Source: Neisseria yangbaofengii
GTDB lineage: Bacteria; Pseudomonadota; Gammaproteobacteria; Burkholderiales; Neisseriaceae
NCBI RefSeq assembly: GCF_014898075.1
Contig: NZ_CP062976.1
Coordinates: 1,426,001 to 1,490,000 of the forward strand
Length of the DNA: 64,000 nucleotides
Direction of reading: 5' to 3'
The translations under genes were made by a program, and so were the position numbers. The notes beneath the pieces are model-generated. The model was not told the origin of the DNA, ran no database searches, and saw nothing but the letters and a program-made list of their open reading frames with translations. How positions within the stretch are numbered: the stretch's first letter is position 1; each line of letters begins with the position of its first letter. Of this stretch, positions 47,497 to 58,505 are shown in pieces.

Positions 47497-48537
47497 TTAA
47501 GGATTTTCAGCAAAAACGGCATCCCATCTGCCGATATAGTCCAAAGCCTTACCTGCACCGTAAGCCACGCAATTCAAAGGTTCATCGGCGATACCTACCG
47601 GCAAACCGGTGGCATCGGCCAATAAAGTATCGATGCCTTTGAGCAACGCACCGCCACCGGTCAACATAATGCCGCGATCGGCAATGTCGCCCGCCAGTTC
47701 AGGAGGCGCTTGCTCCAGCGCCAAACGCACTGCGCGAACAATTTGATTCAACGGCTCGCTCAATGCTTCGCGAACTTCATCCGTGGCAACCGCAATCGAT
47801 TTCGGTGTCCCTTCCGCCAAATCACGACCTTTCACACGCACAGCACTCATATCATCATTGCCAAACGCCGAGCCGATTTTCTTTTTCAATTCTTCCGCCG
47901 TCGCTTCGCCAATCAAGACACCGCGTTTACGGCGTAAATAATGAACAATGCTTTCATCAAACGCATCACCGCCGGCACGTACCGAATCCGAATAAGCCAT
48001 CCCGCCAAGCGACAAAATGCCGATTTCGGTTGTACCGCCGCCAATATCGACAATCATCGAGCCGGCGGTTTCTTCAATCGGCAATCCCGCGCCCAAAGCC
48101 GCGGCCATTGGCTCTTCAATCAAATGCACACCGGATGCGCCTGCTGCAAATGCAGAATCACGAATCGCTTTGCGTTCTACCTGGGTCGAACCGCCGGGCA
48201 CACAAATCACCACACGCGGCGGCACCACCATACGGTCGCCGGTCGCTTTTTTAATCAGTAAACCCAGCATCCGTTCGGTAATATTAAAATCGGCAATCAC
48301 ACCGTCTTTCATCGGGCGGACAATCTCAATATTACGCGGCGCACGGCCCTGCATTTTTTTTGCTTCGGTACCGACCGCCAAAATTTTGGCTTTGCCGTTG
48401 GCCTGACCGGTTTGTACCGCCACAATCGACGGTTCGTCCAATACGATACCGCGGTCACGCACATAAATCAGCGTGTTGGCCGTACCTAAGTCGATGGCAA
48501 TATCATTTGACAGAAAACGGGATAAAAAACGAAACAT
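47497..48537 (-). CDS. mreB: Rod-shape actin homologue MreB
   Basis: A 346-residue protein with actin-fold phosphate loops: IAIDLGTANTLIYVRDRG (about 12-29), VDIGGGTTEIGILSLGG (about 163-179) and an adenosine motif near the C-terminus (GIMLTGGGALLKGIDTLL). MreB filaments orient wall synthesis. The presence of mreBCD with rodA and PBP2 suggests a rod or coccobacillary member of the family; coccoid Neisseria lack mreB. ATG 48537 was chosen over an upstream start. Confidence 0.96.
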   Translation of the reverse strand: MFRFLSRFLSNDIAIDLGTANTLIYVRDRGIVLDEPSIVAVQTGQANGKAKILAVGTEAKKMQGRAPRNIEIVRPMKDGVIADFNITERMLGLLIKKATGDRMVVPPRVVICVPGGSTQVERKAIRDSAFAAGASGVHLIEEPMAAALGAGLPIEETAGSMIVDIGGGTTEIGILSLGGMAYSDSVRAGGDAFDESIVHYLRRKRGVLIGEATAEELKKKIGSAFGNDDMSAVRVKGRDLAEGTPKSIAVATDEVREALSEPLNQIVRAVRLALEQAPPELAGDIADRGIMLTGGGALLKGIDTLLADATGLPVGIADEPLNCVAYGAGKALDYIGRWDAVFAENP

Positions 48538-48692
48538 GAAAATACCTGGAATCCCGGGCAACCGCCCCTAACGTGTTATTTTAAACAATCTTCTCAGAAT
48601 ACACAGACACAACAATTCAGACGGCCTGCCATTATTTAATAAATAAAACCAAGCCATCCTAAAATCACCGTGCCACCCTGATGGGTTTTCGG

Positions 48693-48698
48693 TTATAA
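48693..48698 (+). promoter_or_regulatory. -10 element upstream of gatC
   Basis: TATAAT at 48693-48698, 74 bases before gatC, in the 234-base gap between divergent mreB and gatC. No convincing -35 box was seen. Confidence 0.4.
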
Positions 48699-48771
48699 TT
48701 CTTCATTTCATTGAAGATGAACGCAATGATACCCTATAAAGGTTAGATTTGCTATCAGACAAGGACATTTT

Positions 48772-49062
48772 ATGGCTTTAACCTTAAACGATGTGGAAAA
48801 AATTGCCAAACTTTCCCGTCTGCGTTTAACCGACGAAGAACAAGCGCAAACTTTAGAAGAATTAAATGACATTTTCGCCATGGTTGAAAAAATGCAAAAC
48901 GTGGATACCGATGGTATCGAGCCAATGGCACATCCGCACGAAGCCGCCCTGCGCCTGCGTGAAGACCGCGTGACCGAAAGCGACCACGCTGCCGAATACC
49001 AAGCCGTTGCACCTGAAGTGTGCAATCGTTTATACATCGTACCGCAAGTCATCGAAGAATAA
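48772..49062 (+). CDS. gatC: Asp-tRNA(Asn)/Glu-tRNA(Gln) amidotransferase subunit C
   Basis: A 96-residue protein: [41 protein letters not shown] and a C-terminal [10 protein letters not shown] are typical. GatC wraps around GatA and GatB and stabilises the amidotransferase that makes Gln-tRNA(Gln) or Asn-tRNA(Asn). Followed by gatA after 70 bases including two uptake sequences. Confidence 0.95.
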   Translation: MALTLNDVEKIAKLSRLRLTDEEQAQTLEELNDIFAMVEKMQNVDTDGIEPMAHPHEAALRLREDRVTESDHAAEYQAVAPEVCNRLYIVPQVIEE

Positions 49063-49132
49063 ATTTATTTTCAGACGGCCTGCATAAATTTCAAACGAAA
49101 GGTCGTCTGAAGCACAAAATTCGGAAACCATC

Positions 49133-50578
49133 ATGCCTCAATATACCTTAAAACAAGCCAGCGAATTGCTGCAAGCCAAGCAAATTTCCGCCGTCGAACT
49201 TGCGCAGGAATATCTTGCCGACATCGATGCCAAAAATCCGGCCATCAACGGCTACATTACCTTAGATAAAAACTTAACCTTGGCCGAAGCCAAAGCCGCC
49301 GATGCCCGCATCGCCGCAGGTAATGCCACCGCGCTCACCGGCGTGCCGATTGCGTATAAAGATATTTTTGTCCAACAAGGCTGGCGTTCTGCCTGCTCGT
49401 CGAAAATGCTCGATACCTTTGTTTCCCCTTACACCGCCACCGTGGTGCAAAACCTGCTCGACGAAGGCATGGTTACCTTAGGCCGCACCAATATGGACGA
49501 ATTTGCCATGGGTTCGACCAATGAAACATCGTTTTATGGTACCGCACAAAACCCTTGGAATACGTCACACGCACCGGGCGGCTCATCAGGCGGCTCGGCA
49601 GCAGTAGTGGCAGCGCGTTTAGCCCCTGCTGCACTGGGTTCCGATACCGGCGGCTCCATCCGCCAACCTGCTTCCCATTGCGGCATCACCGGCATCAAAC
49701 CAACCTACGGCCTGGTTTCCCGATTTGGCATGGTGGCTTATGCTTCCAGCTTCGACCAAGCCGGCCCGATGGCACAAACCGCCGAAGACTGCGCCTTGCT
49801 GCTCAACGCCATGGCAAGTTTCGACGAACGGGATTCCACCAGTTTGGAACGTGAAAAAGAAGACTACACCCGCGACTTGAACCGACCGTTAAAAGGCTTG
49901 AAAGTCGGCCTACCGAAAGAATATTTCGGCGAAGGCAACAGCACTGGTGTTCAGACGGCCTTACAAAACACCATCGGCTTATTGAAAGCACAAGGCGCGG
50001 AAATGGTAGAAGTAAGCCTGCCGCAAACGGAGCTTTCCATTCCGGCCTATTATGTGTTGACATCTGCCGAAGCCAGCACCAACCTGTCACGCTACGATGG
50101 CGTACGCTACGGCCACCGTACCGCCCAATTCGGCGACTTAGAAGAAATGTACAGCAACACCCGCGCCGAAGGTTTCGGCAGCGAAGTGAAGCGCCGCATT
50201 ATGATCGGCACTTATGTATTGAGCCACGGCTACTACGATGCCTATTATCTCAAAGCGCAAAAACTGCGCCGCTTGGTGGCCAATGATTTTCAGACGGCCT
50301 TTGCCCAATGCGACATCATTCTCGCCCCAACCGCCCCAACCGCCGCTCCGAAGCTCGGTGCCAACGCCACACCTGTGGAAACCTATTTGAGCGACATCTA
50401 CACCATCGCCGTGAACCTCGCCGGTTTGCCGGGCTTAACGCTGCCCGCCGGTTTCAGTTCGGACGGCCTGCCGATTGGTGTGCAATTGATTGGTAATTAC
50501 TTTACCGAAGCGAAAATCTTGGGCGTCGCTAACCAAATGCAGCAAAATAGTGATTGGCATAGCCAAAAACCATTGTAA
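49133..50578 (+). CDS. gatA: Asp-tRNA(Asn)/Glu-tRNA(Gln) amidotransferase subunit A
   Basis: A 481-residue amidase with the signature [19 protein letters not shown] and [12 protein letters not shown], and the catalytic Lys in [10 protein letters not shown] (about 76). It releases ammonia from glutamine for the amidation step. The C-terminus ([20 protein letters not shown]) is intact. Confidence 0.96.
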   Translation: MPQYTLKQASELLQAKQISAVELAQEYLADIDAKNPAINGYITLDKNLTLAEAKAADARIAAGNATALTGVPIAYKDIFVQQGWRSACSSKMLDTFVSPYTATVVQNLLDEGMVTLGRTNMDEFAMGSTNETSFYGTAQNPWNTSHAPGGSSGGSAAVVAARLAPAALGSDTGGSIRQPASHCGITGIKPTYGLVSRFGMVAYASSFDQAGPMAQTAEDCALLLNAMASFDERDSTSLEREKEDYTRDLNRPLKGLKVGLPKEYFGEGNSTGVQTALQNTIGLLKAQGAEMVEVSLPQTELSIPAYYVLTSAEASTNLSRYDGVRYGHRTAQFGDLEEMYSNTRAEGFGSEVKRRIMIGTYVLSHGYYDAYYLKAQKLRRLVANDFQTAFAQCDIILAPTAPTAAPKLGANATPVETYLSDIYTIAVNLAGLPGLTLPAGFSSDGLPIGVQLIGNYFTEAKILGVANQMQQNSDWHSQKPL

Positions 50579-50580
50579 TG

Positions 50581-51280
50581 AATAAGTTTACTTTTCCCTC
50601 TTTCCCCGATGTTTATAATTTTGCGTCTAACAAGCTCCAGCATTTAAAATTTACGCTGCGCTGCCTGTGCCCGCAACAACATCAAAGCATTTGAAACGTT
50701 TGTGAACACTTCTGAAAGCTGCCAAAATTTTTTTAGAAACCGTTCCTAAAATGCTTATCCGCTGATTCATGCGTATATGAACAAACGTTTCAACGGCAAA
50801 CAGCGGCTGTCGTCATGACAGACGACTTAAAAGCGGCACGCACGTTATTTGGTCTTTTACCTTTATCGATAACCGCTTGATGATTGGCTCTGTTCAAGAA
50901 AGCCCTGCCGGTAAACATGCAAAAGACTTGGTCAGGAAGCTGACGAAAAAGCTTTATGGCCTGCGTCCGCAAAATTTAGTCGTTACTGCGCTGCAATACT
51001 TAGCCGATTGCTTGTCGCCGGAAAACATTGCCGGAATTTCGCAGGCAGATCAGGCCAAGATGCGCCGGCGTTTAAAAAAACGGGGCAAATGAATTACGAT
51101 GTGTTTTGGCAAAATGCCGATGCCAAACTGCATGATGATGGCTATTGGCATTTACCGACCATACCGACGTACAAAGAATTGACGGAAATCGAAAGCAAGA
51201 AACGATCGATGTATCGAAAACACTATGAAATGTTGGATAAACTGTTTGCCGATACTGCAATATGCCTGCAAACCAATTAA
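50581..51280 (+). pseudogene. Decayed VirK/YbjX-like gene (DUF535)
   Basis: Fragments in different frames together read as DUF535: FPSFPDVY and LKFTLRCLCPQQH near 50,600-50,690, HAYMNKRFNGKQRL near 50,765-50,810, IGSVQESPAGKHAKDLVRKL and LYGLRPQNLVVTALQYLA (50,880-51,000), then in another frame NYDVFWQNADAKL and ELTEIESKKRSMYRKHYEML (51,089-51,250). Stop codons and shifts separate them, one at the ATGA at 51,089. DUF535 proteins act in envelope stress and virulence in enterics. Confidence 0.75.
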
Positions 51281-51363
51281 AGAATAGCGATAACACGACC
51301 TTTCTTTGATGAACCAACTTGACTCAGATCTGCTAAAAATAACCAAATTATTGAGAGAATCCT

Positions 51364-52794
51364 ATGACTTGGGAAACCGTAATCGGACTGGAAATCCACG
51401 TCCAATTAAACACAAAATCGAAAATTTTCAGCGGCGCTTCGGCTGCTTTCGGTGCCGAGCCGAATGCCCATGCGAGCGTGGTGGAATGCGCCTTGCCGGG
51501 CGTGTTGCCGGTAATGAACCGGGAAGTGGTGGATAAAGCCATCAAGCTGGGCTTGGCACTGAATGCGAAAATCAATCAGAAAAACGTGTTCGACCGCAAA
51601 AACTATTTCTACCCCGATTTGCCAAAAGGCTATCAAATCAGCCAGTTGGATTTGCCGATTGTGGAGCACGGCAAATTAGAAATCGTGGTCGGCGAGGAAG
51701 TGAAAACCATCAATGTGACCCGTGCGCACATGGAAGAAGATGCGGGTAAATCGGTACATGAAGGTTTGGACGGTGCCACGGGCATCGACTTAAACCGCGC
51801 CGGTACGCCGCTGCTGGAAGTGGTTTCCGAACCGGAAATGCGTTCCGCTGCCGAAGCGGTTACCTATGCCAAAGCTTTGCACGGCTTGGTAACTTGGTTG
51901 GATATTTGTGACGGCAATATGGCCGAAGGCTCATTCCGCATCGATGCCAACGTATCCGTGCGTCCGAAAGGCCAAGCAGAATTCGGTACGCGCCGCGAAA
52001 TTAAAAATTTGAATTCATTCCGCTTTTTGGAAGCGGCCATCAATTACGAAGTAGAAGCCCAAATCGAAATCATCGAAGATGGCGGCAAGGTTCAGCAAGC
52101 GACCATGCTGTTTGACCCGGAAAAAGGCGAAACCCGCGTGATGCGTTTGAAAGAAGATGCCCACGACTACCGTTACTTCCCCGACCCTGATTTGTTGCCG
52201 GTGATAATTTCAGATGAGCAATTGCAAAAAGCCAAAGAAGATATGCCCGAATTGCCGTCGGAAATGGCCTCGCGTTTCGTTGCGGAGTACGGCGTGAGCG
52301 AATACGATGCCCGTTTGCTGACCGCTTCCCGCAACCAAGCCGCTTATTTTGAATCAGCGGCAAGCGATAAAGCACAAGGTAAGCTGGTAGCCAATTGGAT
52401 GAACGGCGAATTAGCCGCTACGTTGAACAAAGCCGGCCTCGAATTGGCCGACAGCCCGATTAATGCAACGCGTTTGGCCAGCTTAGTGGCGAAAATTTCA
52501 GACGGCACTTTAAGCAGTAAACTAGCGAAAAAAGCCTTTGAAGCAATGTGGGTAGAGCCTGAAGCATCTATTGAGCAAATCATTAAAAAACACGATTTGG
52601 TGCAAGTCACTGACACCGGCGCCATTGAAGCGATGGTTGATGAAGTATTGGCCAACAATGCCAAAGCGATTGAGCAATTCAAATCCGGCAACGAAAAAGC
52701 CTTAAATGCCATCGTCGGCCAAGTGATGAAAGCCAGCAAAGGCAAAGCCAATCCGGCTCAGGTGCAGGATTTGATTAAAGCAAAATTGGCTTAA
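51364..52794 (+). CDS. gatB: Asp-tRNA(Asn)/Glu-tRNA(Gln) amidotransferase subunit B
   Basis: A 476-residue protein with the family start [35 protein letters not shown], and [23 protein letters not shown] with residues for the kinase step, and a C-terminal YqeY domain that binds tRNA. Complete. It is separated from gatCA only by the decayed DUF535 gene. Confidence 0.96.
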   Translation: MTWETVIGLEIHVQLNTKSKIFSGASAAFGAEPNAHASVVECALPGVLPVMNREVVDKAIKLGLALNAKINQKNVFDRKNYFYPDLPKGYQISQLDLPIVEHGKLEIVVGEEVKTINVTRAHMEEDAGKSVHEGLDGATGIDLNRAGTPLLEVVSEPEMRSAAEAVTYAKALHGLVTWLDICDGNMAEGSFRIDANVSVRPKGQAEFGTRREIKNLNSFRFLEAAINYEVEAQIEIIEDGGKVQQATMLFDPEKGETRVMRLKEDAHDYRYFPDPDLLPVIISDEQLQKAKEDMPELPSEMASRFVAEYGVSEYDARLLTASRNQAAYFESAASDKAQGKLVANWMNGELAATLNKAGLELADSPINATRLASLVAKISDGTLSSKLAKKAFEAMWVEPEASIEQIIKKHDLVQVTDTGAIEAMVDEVLANNAKAIEQFKSGNEKALNAIVGQVMKASKGKANPAQVQDLIKAKLA

Positions 52795-52827
52795 TGCCAC
52801 GCCTAATCTGATTTTTAAATCAACCCG

Positions 52828-52857
52828 GGCCGTCTGAAAAATCACTTTCAGACGGCC
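52828..52857. terminator. Uptake-sequence terminator after gatB
   Basis: GGCCGTCTGAAA-AATCAC-TTTCAGACGGCC: a perfect 12-bp stem, followed by TTG. Confidence 0.65.
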
Positions 52858-52863
52858 TTGATT

Positions 52864-53863
52864 ATGAAATGCACCATAAGCCACACCGTTACCCTTGGTA
52901 AAGAAACTCATTTCCATGTTTCCACCAACGAAACCGTTTTAATCGCCGTCACGCGTCAAAATCTCAATTTACCCATTCCTGTAAAAACGGCATTTGCGGT
53001 AAATGCAAAGCCGCTGTAATCAGCGGCGAAATGACCATGAGCGGGCATTCGGCAAAATTCTTATCGGCTCAAAAAATCACAGGGAAAAATTTTGCTTTGT
53101 TGCGCTACCGCACGGGTCGATCTCACTATTTATATCGATGGCTACAATCCTAACGTGCAAAAGGTCAAAACCTTGCCTGCCCGCGCATCCGCCTTGCGCT
53201 TAGGATTGCCCAAAACTTACGCCTTTTCATTTTCATCCGAACATACTGCCTCCCGGCAATATTGTGCGCAACTACTTAATTGCCAACGCTCCTGACAAGA
53301 CCGGCTTTATCGATCTACACATCCTCCGCCGTGAGCGTGGCATGTGCAACAATATGATTTTTATGCAACCGACTGCATTAAAAGAAAAAGTATCGTCCGC
53401 ATCAAAGAACCGCCGGGACATTTGTCCTGCAAAAAGACAGCATCAAACCGATTATTTTCTTAGCCACCGCACCGGCTTTGCTACGGTACGCAGCATGTCG
53501 GTCGAGCTTATTCGCCAGCAAAGCCAACGTGCCGAGCATTTATATTAGGGTGTGCTTGAAATAAAAGATTTGTATGCTTTGAACGAAGGCCAAGACCATC
53601 TAGGCCGTCTGAACAATTCACGTTTTACGCCGGTATTGAGTGCCTCAACACCAGATTGGCAAGGCGATTACGGCTATGTGCAAGATATCGCCGCACACGA
53701 TTATCCGGATTTGATCGGATACGAAGCCTATGCCTGTGGCGCACCGGCCATGATTGAAAATACCTCCTCTTTATTCACCCCCAATACAGTTTACCTAATT
53801 CACCCCCAATGCAGTTTACCTAAAGATGCATTTTATTCGGATGCTTTCACCCAACCCGTCTGA
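52864..53863 (+). pseudogene. Decayed ferredoxin-type oxidoreductase (CDP-6-deoxy-glucoseen reductase-like)
   Basis: Fragments in several frames match an AscD-like reductase: a 2Fe-2S ferredoxin motif SCKNGICGKCKAAVISGEM (about 52,985-53,040), then FAD-binding NIVRNYLIANAPDKTGFIDL (53,260-53,320), HILRRERGM, and a C-terminal NAD part with GYVQDIAAHDYPDL, YEAYACGAPAMIENTS and LPKDAFYSDAFT. Frameshifts and internal stops break it at least four times, and a 25-bp tandem duplication lies near the end. A relative is intact in other Neisseria species as far as I recall. Confidence 0.75.
53774..53823. repeat. 25-bp tandem duplication in the decayed reductase
   Basis: TTCACCCCCAAT(A/G)CAGTTTACCTAA occurs twice in direct succession, differing at one base. 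It adds stop codons to the dead gene and is probably a slippage or repair product. Confidence 0.8.
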
Positions 53864-54268
53864 AATACGGCACCTTATAAAAAATCATCGAAAGTATTTT
53901 CATTCAATGAAGCTAGCATTTAACCGATAAAATTCCAATATTTTAAAATTATTATTTATTAAATTTTTAATATTTCATTTTATTTGCATTTAAATGGGGG
54001 GAATTCTTTTTCAAACCTATTTTATTAGAAAAGAAAGACGAACTTGATTTGAATCAAAACCGAAAAATGATTTTCATCTATAATCCACTCATTGAATTCA
54101 GGCAGAGGCCGACAATGCCGAAGCCGCTTGCTTTCATTACCTTTTATCTCTTTCCTCTTGATGTGTGTGTGTTTGGGTGTGGCCATGTTTGCCACCCCTT
54201 TTTTTTTGACTTTTATTCTGTGAAAATGTGAATTAAAATCCGTGATAACAAATACAAAGGATAAGCCC
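53864..54268. other. AT-rich intergenic region, 405 bp
   Basis: No convincing gene. It contains long A/T stretches (53,940-53,990), a GT-repeat (GTGTGTGTGT near 54,162) and a bulged stem GGGTGTGGC / GCCACCC at about 54,175-54,198 followed by about ten T, which works as a rightward terminator. A promoter for the XRE gene must lie between 54,200 and 54,260. Confidence 0.5.
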
Positions 54269-54556
54269 ATGAGCAACAAACTTACCCCGCCAACCGAATT
54301 GCCCGATGAAAACGATTTGCGCGCCGTGCTTGCTTACAATATGCGGCTGTTTCGTGTCAATAAAGGCTGGTCACAAGAAGAACTCGCCCGCCGGTGCGGT
54401 CTTGATCGGACTTACGTTTCCGCGGTAGAGCGCAAACGATGGAATATCGCCCTTTCCAATATTGAAAAAATGGCTTCAGCTTTAGGCGTATCTGCCTATC
54501 AATTGCTGTTGCCGCCGCAACAATTATTGAATCTCATGTCGAATACCAATCAATAG
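54269..54556 (+). CDS. XRE-family transcriptional regulator
   Basis: A 95-residue protein with a helix-turn-helix at about 20-75: LAYNMRLFRVNKGWSQEELA, RRCGLDRTYVSAVERKRWN, and IEKMASALGVSAYQLL. The size and motif order resemble controller proteins of restriction-modification systems, but no such genes are next to it; they may have been lost from the AT-rich region on its left. AAAGGATA lies upstream of the ATG. It may be cotranscribed with glnD, 33 bases downstream. Confidence 0.75.
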   Translation: MSNKLTPPTELPDENDLRAVLAYNMRLFRVNKGWSQEELARRCGLDRTYVSAVERKRWNIALSNIEKMASALGVSAYQLLLPPQQLLNLMSNTNQ

Positions 54557-54589
54557 GCCGTCTGAAATGCCTTTGCCTTAAGGAAAACC

Positions 54590-57151
54590 ATGCTTGCCGA
54601 TACCCAAACCATACGTGAATGTTTTTTGACGGAAAAACAACATGCCATCGATGCTTTTTTACGCAAAAAACAGCCCATGACTTTTTTTGCCCAATATGGT
54701 GCTGCTGTCGATAAGCTTTTGCAGCAACTTTGGCAATATTTCATGGCCGGCAGTGGCATGAGCCTGCTGGCAATCGGCGGCTATGGCCGCAATGAGCTCT
54801 ACCCCTATTCCGATATTGATTTGGCGATTGTATCGGCGGAAGACATTTCAGACGGCCACAAAGAAAAGATTACCCAATTTGTGCAAACCTTATGGGATAT
54901 TAAGCTGATGCCATCGGTAAAAAGCGGCAGCATTGGCCAATTGTGCGAAAGTATTGAAGACGAAATTACCGGTGACACTGCCTTTTTAGAAGCACGTTTT
55001 TTATGTGGCAACGGAGATTTGGCGCAGCGCATGATCGCCTGCATGAATAAACAGCGTGATGTTTCCACTTTTATCGAAGCCAAGCTGCTGGAGATGAAGC
55101 AACGTCACACCAAGTCACAAGGTTCGGGGGCGGTATTGGAGCCCAATATCAAAACCTGCGCCGGCGGTTTACGCGACATTCATACCATGCTTTGGCTTGC
55201 CAAGGCACAAGGGCTCAACACTCGCCCTTCTTCTCTGATTCGCGAAGGCATTTTGACCCGCTTGGAAGCCTGTATGTTAACGCAGGGCTACAAGCAGCTT
55301 TCCACCATCCGCATCCATCTGCACTTATGCGCCAAACGCGCAGAAGACCGCCTGATTTTCGACTTGCAAGCCCAAGTGGCCGAAAATATGGGCTGGGTAA
55401 ACAAGAGCTACCGCCAAAAAACCGAACAATTAATGCACAATTTCTACCGCGCGGTAAAAAGCATTAACCAGCTAAACGGCATTTTACTGCCAATGCTGCA
55501 AGGCCGGGTTTATTCTGATCCCATGCGGGTAACTTTGCGCATCGATGATGATTATGTACAGGTCAACAACCAAATTGCCGCCCGCGACAAATCTATTTTT
55601 GCCAAACAGCCGGCCAACATTTTCAAAATTATCCAAATCTGGCAAAACCACAACGACATCAATGCCATCGAACCGCAAACCTTGCGTGCATGGTGGGCGG
55701 CAACGCGTAAGATGAACCGCAAGTTTTACCAAAATCCGGCCAACCGCCATTATTTTGTCGGCTTTTTCCGCAATGGCAACGGCCTAACCCATGTTTTGCG
55801 TTTCTTGAATTTATACGGCGTGCTCGGTCATTATCTGCCGGCATGGGAAAAAATCGTCGGTCTGATGCAGCATGATTTGTTCCATGTTTATCCGGTGGAC
55901 GATCATATCTTGGCTGTAGTACACAATATGCGCCGCTTGGCTTTAGATAACCACAGCCATGAACACCCTTTCGCATCGGCACTGATGCAGTCTTATGACA
56001 GAAAAGACATTCTCTATCTGGCCGCTTTCTTCCATGATATTGCCAAAGGGCGCGGCGGTGACCATTCGATTCAAGGCATTGAAGATGCCAAACAATTTTC
56101 AGACGACCATTTTCTCACCAAAGAAGAAGGCAAATTACTCGCGTGGTTAGTCGAGCATCATTTACTGATGTCCACCGTCGCACAAAAAGAAGACATCCAA
56201 GACCCTGAAATCATCCGGGCCTTCTGCGAGCAAGTACAAACCTACGAACGTTTATGCGCGCTGTATCTGCTCACCATGGCCGACATCCGCGGTACCAATC
56301 CGAAGCTCTGGAACACATGGCGCAGCAGCTTATTGGAAAGCCTGTTCCACGCCAGTAGCCGCTATTTGGCAGGCGACAGCTACACCACCACCACGCTGTT
56401 AAGCCGTCGCCAGCAAAAAGCTGCCACATTGCTTACCCGCACCGGTACGCCGGAAAAGCAGCAGCAAAAATTGTGGAAAGTATTGGGTTCGGCTTATTTT
56501 ATCCGCCATCAGACACGCGAAGTGTTGTGGCACACCGCCAATTTGGTGCACGATTTCGAAACGCCGCTGATTCGCAGCCGGATTCTGCCGAAAAGCGATT
56601 CGTTCCAAGTAATGATTTTCATGCCCAACGGCCCGCGGCTTTTCCCGCGCTTATGTCGTATTTTCAGCCGTCACGGGTTTGATATTCTGGCCGCACGCGT
56701 ATTCATTACCGAGCACAACTACATTCTCGACACCTTTATCGTACAAATTCCGTCGCAACACGACCCGGATTACTATCCGAATATTCAAAGCGCATTAGAA
56801 GCGGAATTAAACAGCTTTATCCACGGCTACACGGTATTGGAAAACCAAAAATACGATTACCGCTTAAGCCGCCGCAGTCTGTATATGGCGATCCCGCCAC
56901 GCGTCACCATCACGCAGGAAGAAGATTATCCGGGCTGGTTTACCGTGGAAGTGGTGGCCGTCAACCGTGCTTACCTGTTGGCCGACATGGCTGATGTGTT
57001 CTTTAACCACAACGTCAGCTTGCGTTATGCCAAAATCACCACCTTGGACGAGCGCATTGAAGACAGCTTCACCGTGTATAGCGAAGACTTGGATAACCCG
57101 AAAAAACAATTCGCACTCAAACAGGCATTGTTAGCGCAATTAACGATTTGA
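54590..57151 (+). CDS. glnD: Bifunctional PII uridylyltransferase/uridylyl-removing enzyme
   Basis: An 853-residue protein with a nucleotidyltransferase domain ([22 protein letters not shown] at about 63-84, with the DxD pair), an HD phosphohydrolase domain ([29 protein letters not shown] at about 430-500) and two C-terminal ACT domains (about 680-850). It modifies PII according to glutamine level. Complete. Confidence 0.95.
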   Translation: MLADTQTIRECFLTEKQHAIDAFLRKKQPMTFFAQYGAAVDKLLQQLWQYFMAGSGMSLLAIGGYGRNELYPYSDIDLAIVSAEDISDGHKEKITQFVQTLWDIKLMPSVKSGSIGQLCESIEDEITGDTAFLEARFLCGNGDLAQRMIACMNKQRDVSTFIEAKLLEMKQRHTKSQGSGAVLEPNIKTCAGGLRDIHTMLWLAKAQGLNTRPSSLIREGILTRLEACMLTQGYKQLSTIRIHLHLCAKRAEDRLIFDLQAQVAENMGWVNKSYRQKTEQLMHNFYRAVKSINQLNGILLPMLQGRVYSDPMRVTLRIDDDYVQVNNQIAARDKSIFAKQPANIFKIIQIWQNHNDINAIEPQTLRAWWAATRKMNRKFYQNPANRHYFVGFFRNGNGLTHVLRFLNLYGVLGHYLPAWEKIVGLMQHDLFHVYPVDDHILAVVHNMRRLALDNHSHEHPFASALMQSYDRKDILYLAAFFHDIAKGRGGDHSIQGIEDAKQFSDDHFLTKEEGKLLAWLVEHHLLMSTVAQKEDIQDPEIIRAFCEQVQTYERLCALYLLTMADIRGTNPKLWNTWRSSLLESLFHASSRYLAGDSYTTTTLLSRRQQKAATLLTRTGTPEKQQQKLWKVLGSAYFIRHQTREVLWHTANLVHDFETPLIRSRILPKSDSFQVMIFMPNGPRLFPRLCRIFSRHGFDILAARVFITEHNYILDTFIVQIPSQHDPDYYPNIQSALEAELNSFIHGYTVLENQKYDYRLSRRSLYMAIPPRVTITQEEDYPGWFTVEVVAVNRAYLLADMADVFFNHNVSLRYAKITTLDERIEDSFTVYSEDLDNPKKQFALKQALLAQLTI

Positions 57152-57159
57152 AAGTAAAC

Positions 57160-57192
57160 AAAGGCCGTCTGAAAATATTTTCAGACGGCCTT
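57160..57192. terminator. Bidirectional DUS terminator between glnD and the secretion operon
   Basis: AAAGGCCGTCTGAAAA and TTTTCAGACGGCCTTT form a 16-bp perfect stem with a tiny loop, followed by T on one side and preceded by A on the other. It serves two converging genes. Confidence 0.75.
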
Positions 57193-57206
57193 TGTCACAT
57201 TAACCA

Positions 57207-58436
57207 TTAACGTTCGCTTAAAGCCTGTTTCATGCGGGTAATTGGTTTGATTAAGTATTGGAATACGGTTTTTTCACCGGTTTTCACGTCAACCGTTGCC
57301 ACCATACCCGGAATAATCGGCATTTCTTTACCGTTCTTGTCCCTCAAGCTGTTGCTGTCGGTTTGTACCAAAATACGATAATACACTTGGTTCGGATCAA
57401 GCTTCAAATCATTGGCACGGTTTTGCATGGAATTACTTACGGTATCCGGGCTGATTAAGGTCACTTTACCATCCAAACCGCCGTAAATGGCATAATCATA
57501 TGCACTGATTTTCACCACGGCCGGCAACCCCGGGCTCATAAAGGCTACGTCTTGCGGACGGATATAGGCTTCTACCAGCAATTTGTCGTCTAAAGGTACG
57601 ATTTGCATGATGTCTTGCCCCACATTCACCACACCGCCAACGGTATTAATTTGGATGTCTTTCACGATACCGCGCATCGGCGCACGGATTTGCGAACGCT
57701 CTACCGGGTCGGCACGCATAGCCGTATTTTCTTTGGCCTGAGCCAATTCCGACTCTGCCTGCACCAATTCATTATTGGCATCGGCCATATAGCGGTTGCG
57801 GCGCTCGGCAATTTGCAAAGTCAGTTCGCTGGATTGGCGCTGCATGCGCAACAATTCCACTTCCGAAACCACGCCTTGCGCTACCATCGGAGCAGTGATT
57901 TTGATTTCTTTATCCAACGTTGCTTTACTCAAGCTGAGGCTTTGAATCGCATCGGTCACAGCACGGCGGCGGGCATTGTAAGCAGCCTGTTCACGCGCGC
58001 GCAATTCGTTGCTGATGCCTTTTGGAAAGGTCAACGCTGTGTTGTAGGCTTCTGCTTTCAAACGTGCCACCATGGCTTCCAAGTTGGCTACTTTGGCTTC
58101 ACTTTCGCGCAATACAGCCGAACTGCGTGTATCGTCTAATTTCAGCAGAATTTGGCCTTTTTCAACAATATCGCCTTCTTTAACCGAAATTTCGGTAATG
58201 ATGCCCGGATCCAAACTTTGAATCACTTGCTCTCGGCTGCTTGGAATCACATTGCCGTTACCGCGGGTGACTTCTTCAATCGGGCTGTTATAAGCCCAAA
58301 TCACGAAGACCACAAGAAACAGAAAAAACAGGATAATGACCCAAAATTGCCCGCTGTGTTTTTCTTTTTGCAAGGCCGCATTCAAATCGTTGATTAAATG
58401 CAAATCCTTATGTTTGACGTTGTTTTCACTACTCAT
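57207..58436 (-). CDS. Type I secretion periplasmic adaptor (HlyD/LapC-like)
   Basis: A 409-residue protein with one membrane helix (about 25-47), a long alpha-helical hairpin (about 100-265) and the HlyD motif region (AFMSPGLPAVVKISAYDYAIYGGLDGKV at about 300-330). It bridges the ABC transporter and the outer-membrane channel. ATG 58436 was chosen because GAGG lies 10 bases before it. Third gene of the tolC-ABC-adaptor operon. Confidence 0.9.
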   Translation of the reverse strand: MSSENNVKHKDLHLINDLNAALQKEKHSGQFWVIILFFLFLVVFVIWAYNSPIEEVTRGNGNVIPSSREQVIQSLDPGIITEISVKEGDIVEKGQILLKLDDTRSSAVLRESEAKVANLEAMVARLKAEAYNTALTFPKGISNELRAREQAAYNARRRAVTDAIQSLSLSKATLDKEIKITAPMVAQGVVSEVELLRMQRQSSELTLQIAERRNRYMADANNELVQAESELAQAKENTAMRADPVERSQIRAPMRGIVKDIQINTVGGVVNVGQDIMQIVPLDDKLLVEAYIRPQDVAFMSPGLPAVVKISAYDYAIYGGLDGKVTLISPDTVSNSMQNRANDLKLDPNQVYYRILVQTDSNSLRDKNGKEMPIIPGMVATVDVKTGEKTVFQYLIKPITRMKQALSER

Positions 58437-58505
58437 AATGATAAACCTCAATTGGGTGTTTTTATTAAAGGCCGTCTGAAACCTTTTTATTATGTGAACC
58501 GGTCT

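Noticed and set aside
54025-54279. 84-codon minus-strand frame in the AT-rich gap
   Set aside because: It runs through the poly-T tract and the XRE start and gives a lysine-rich low-complexity peptide; no ribosome binding site.
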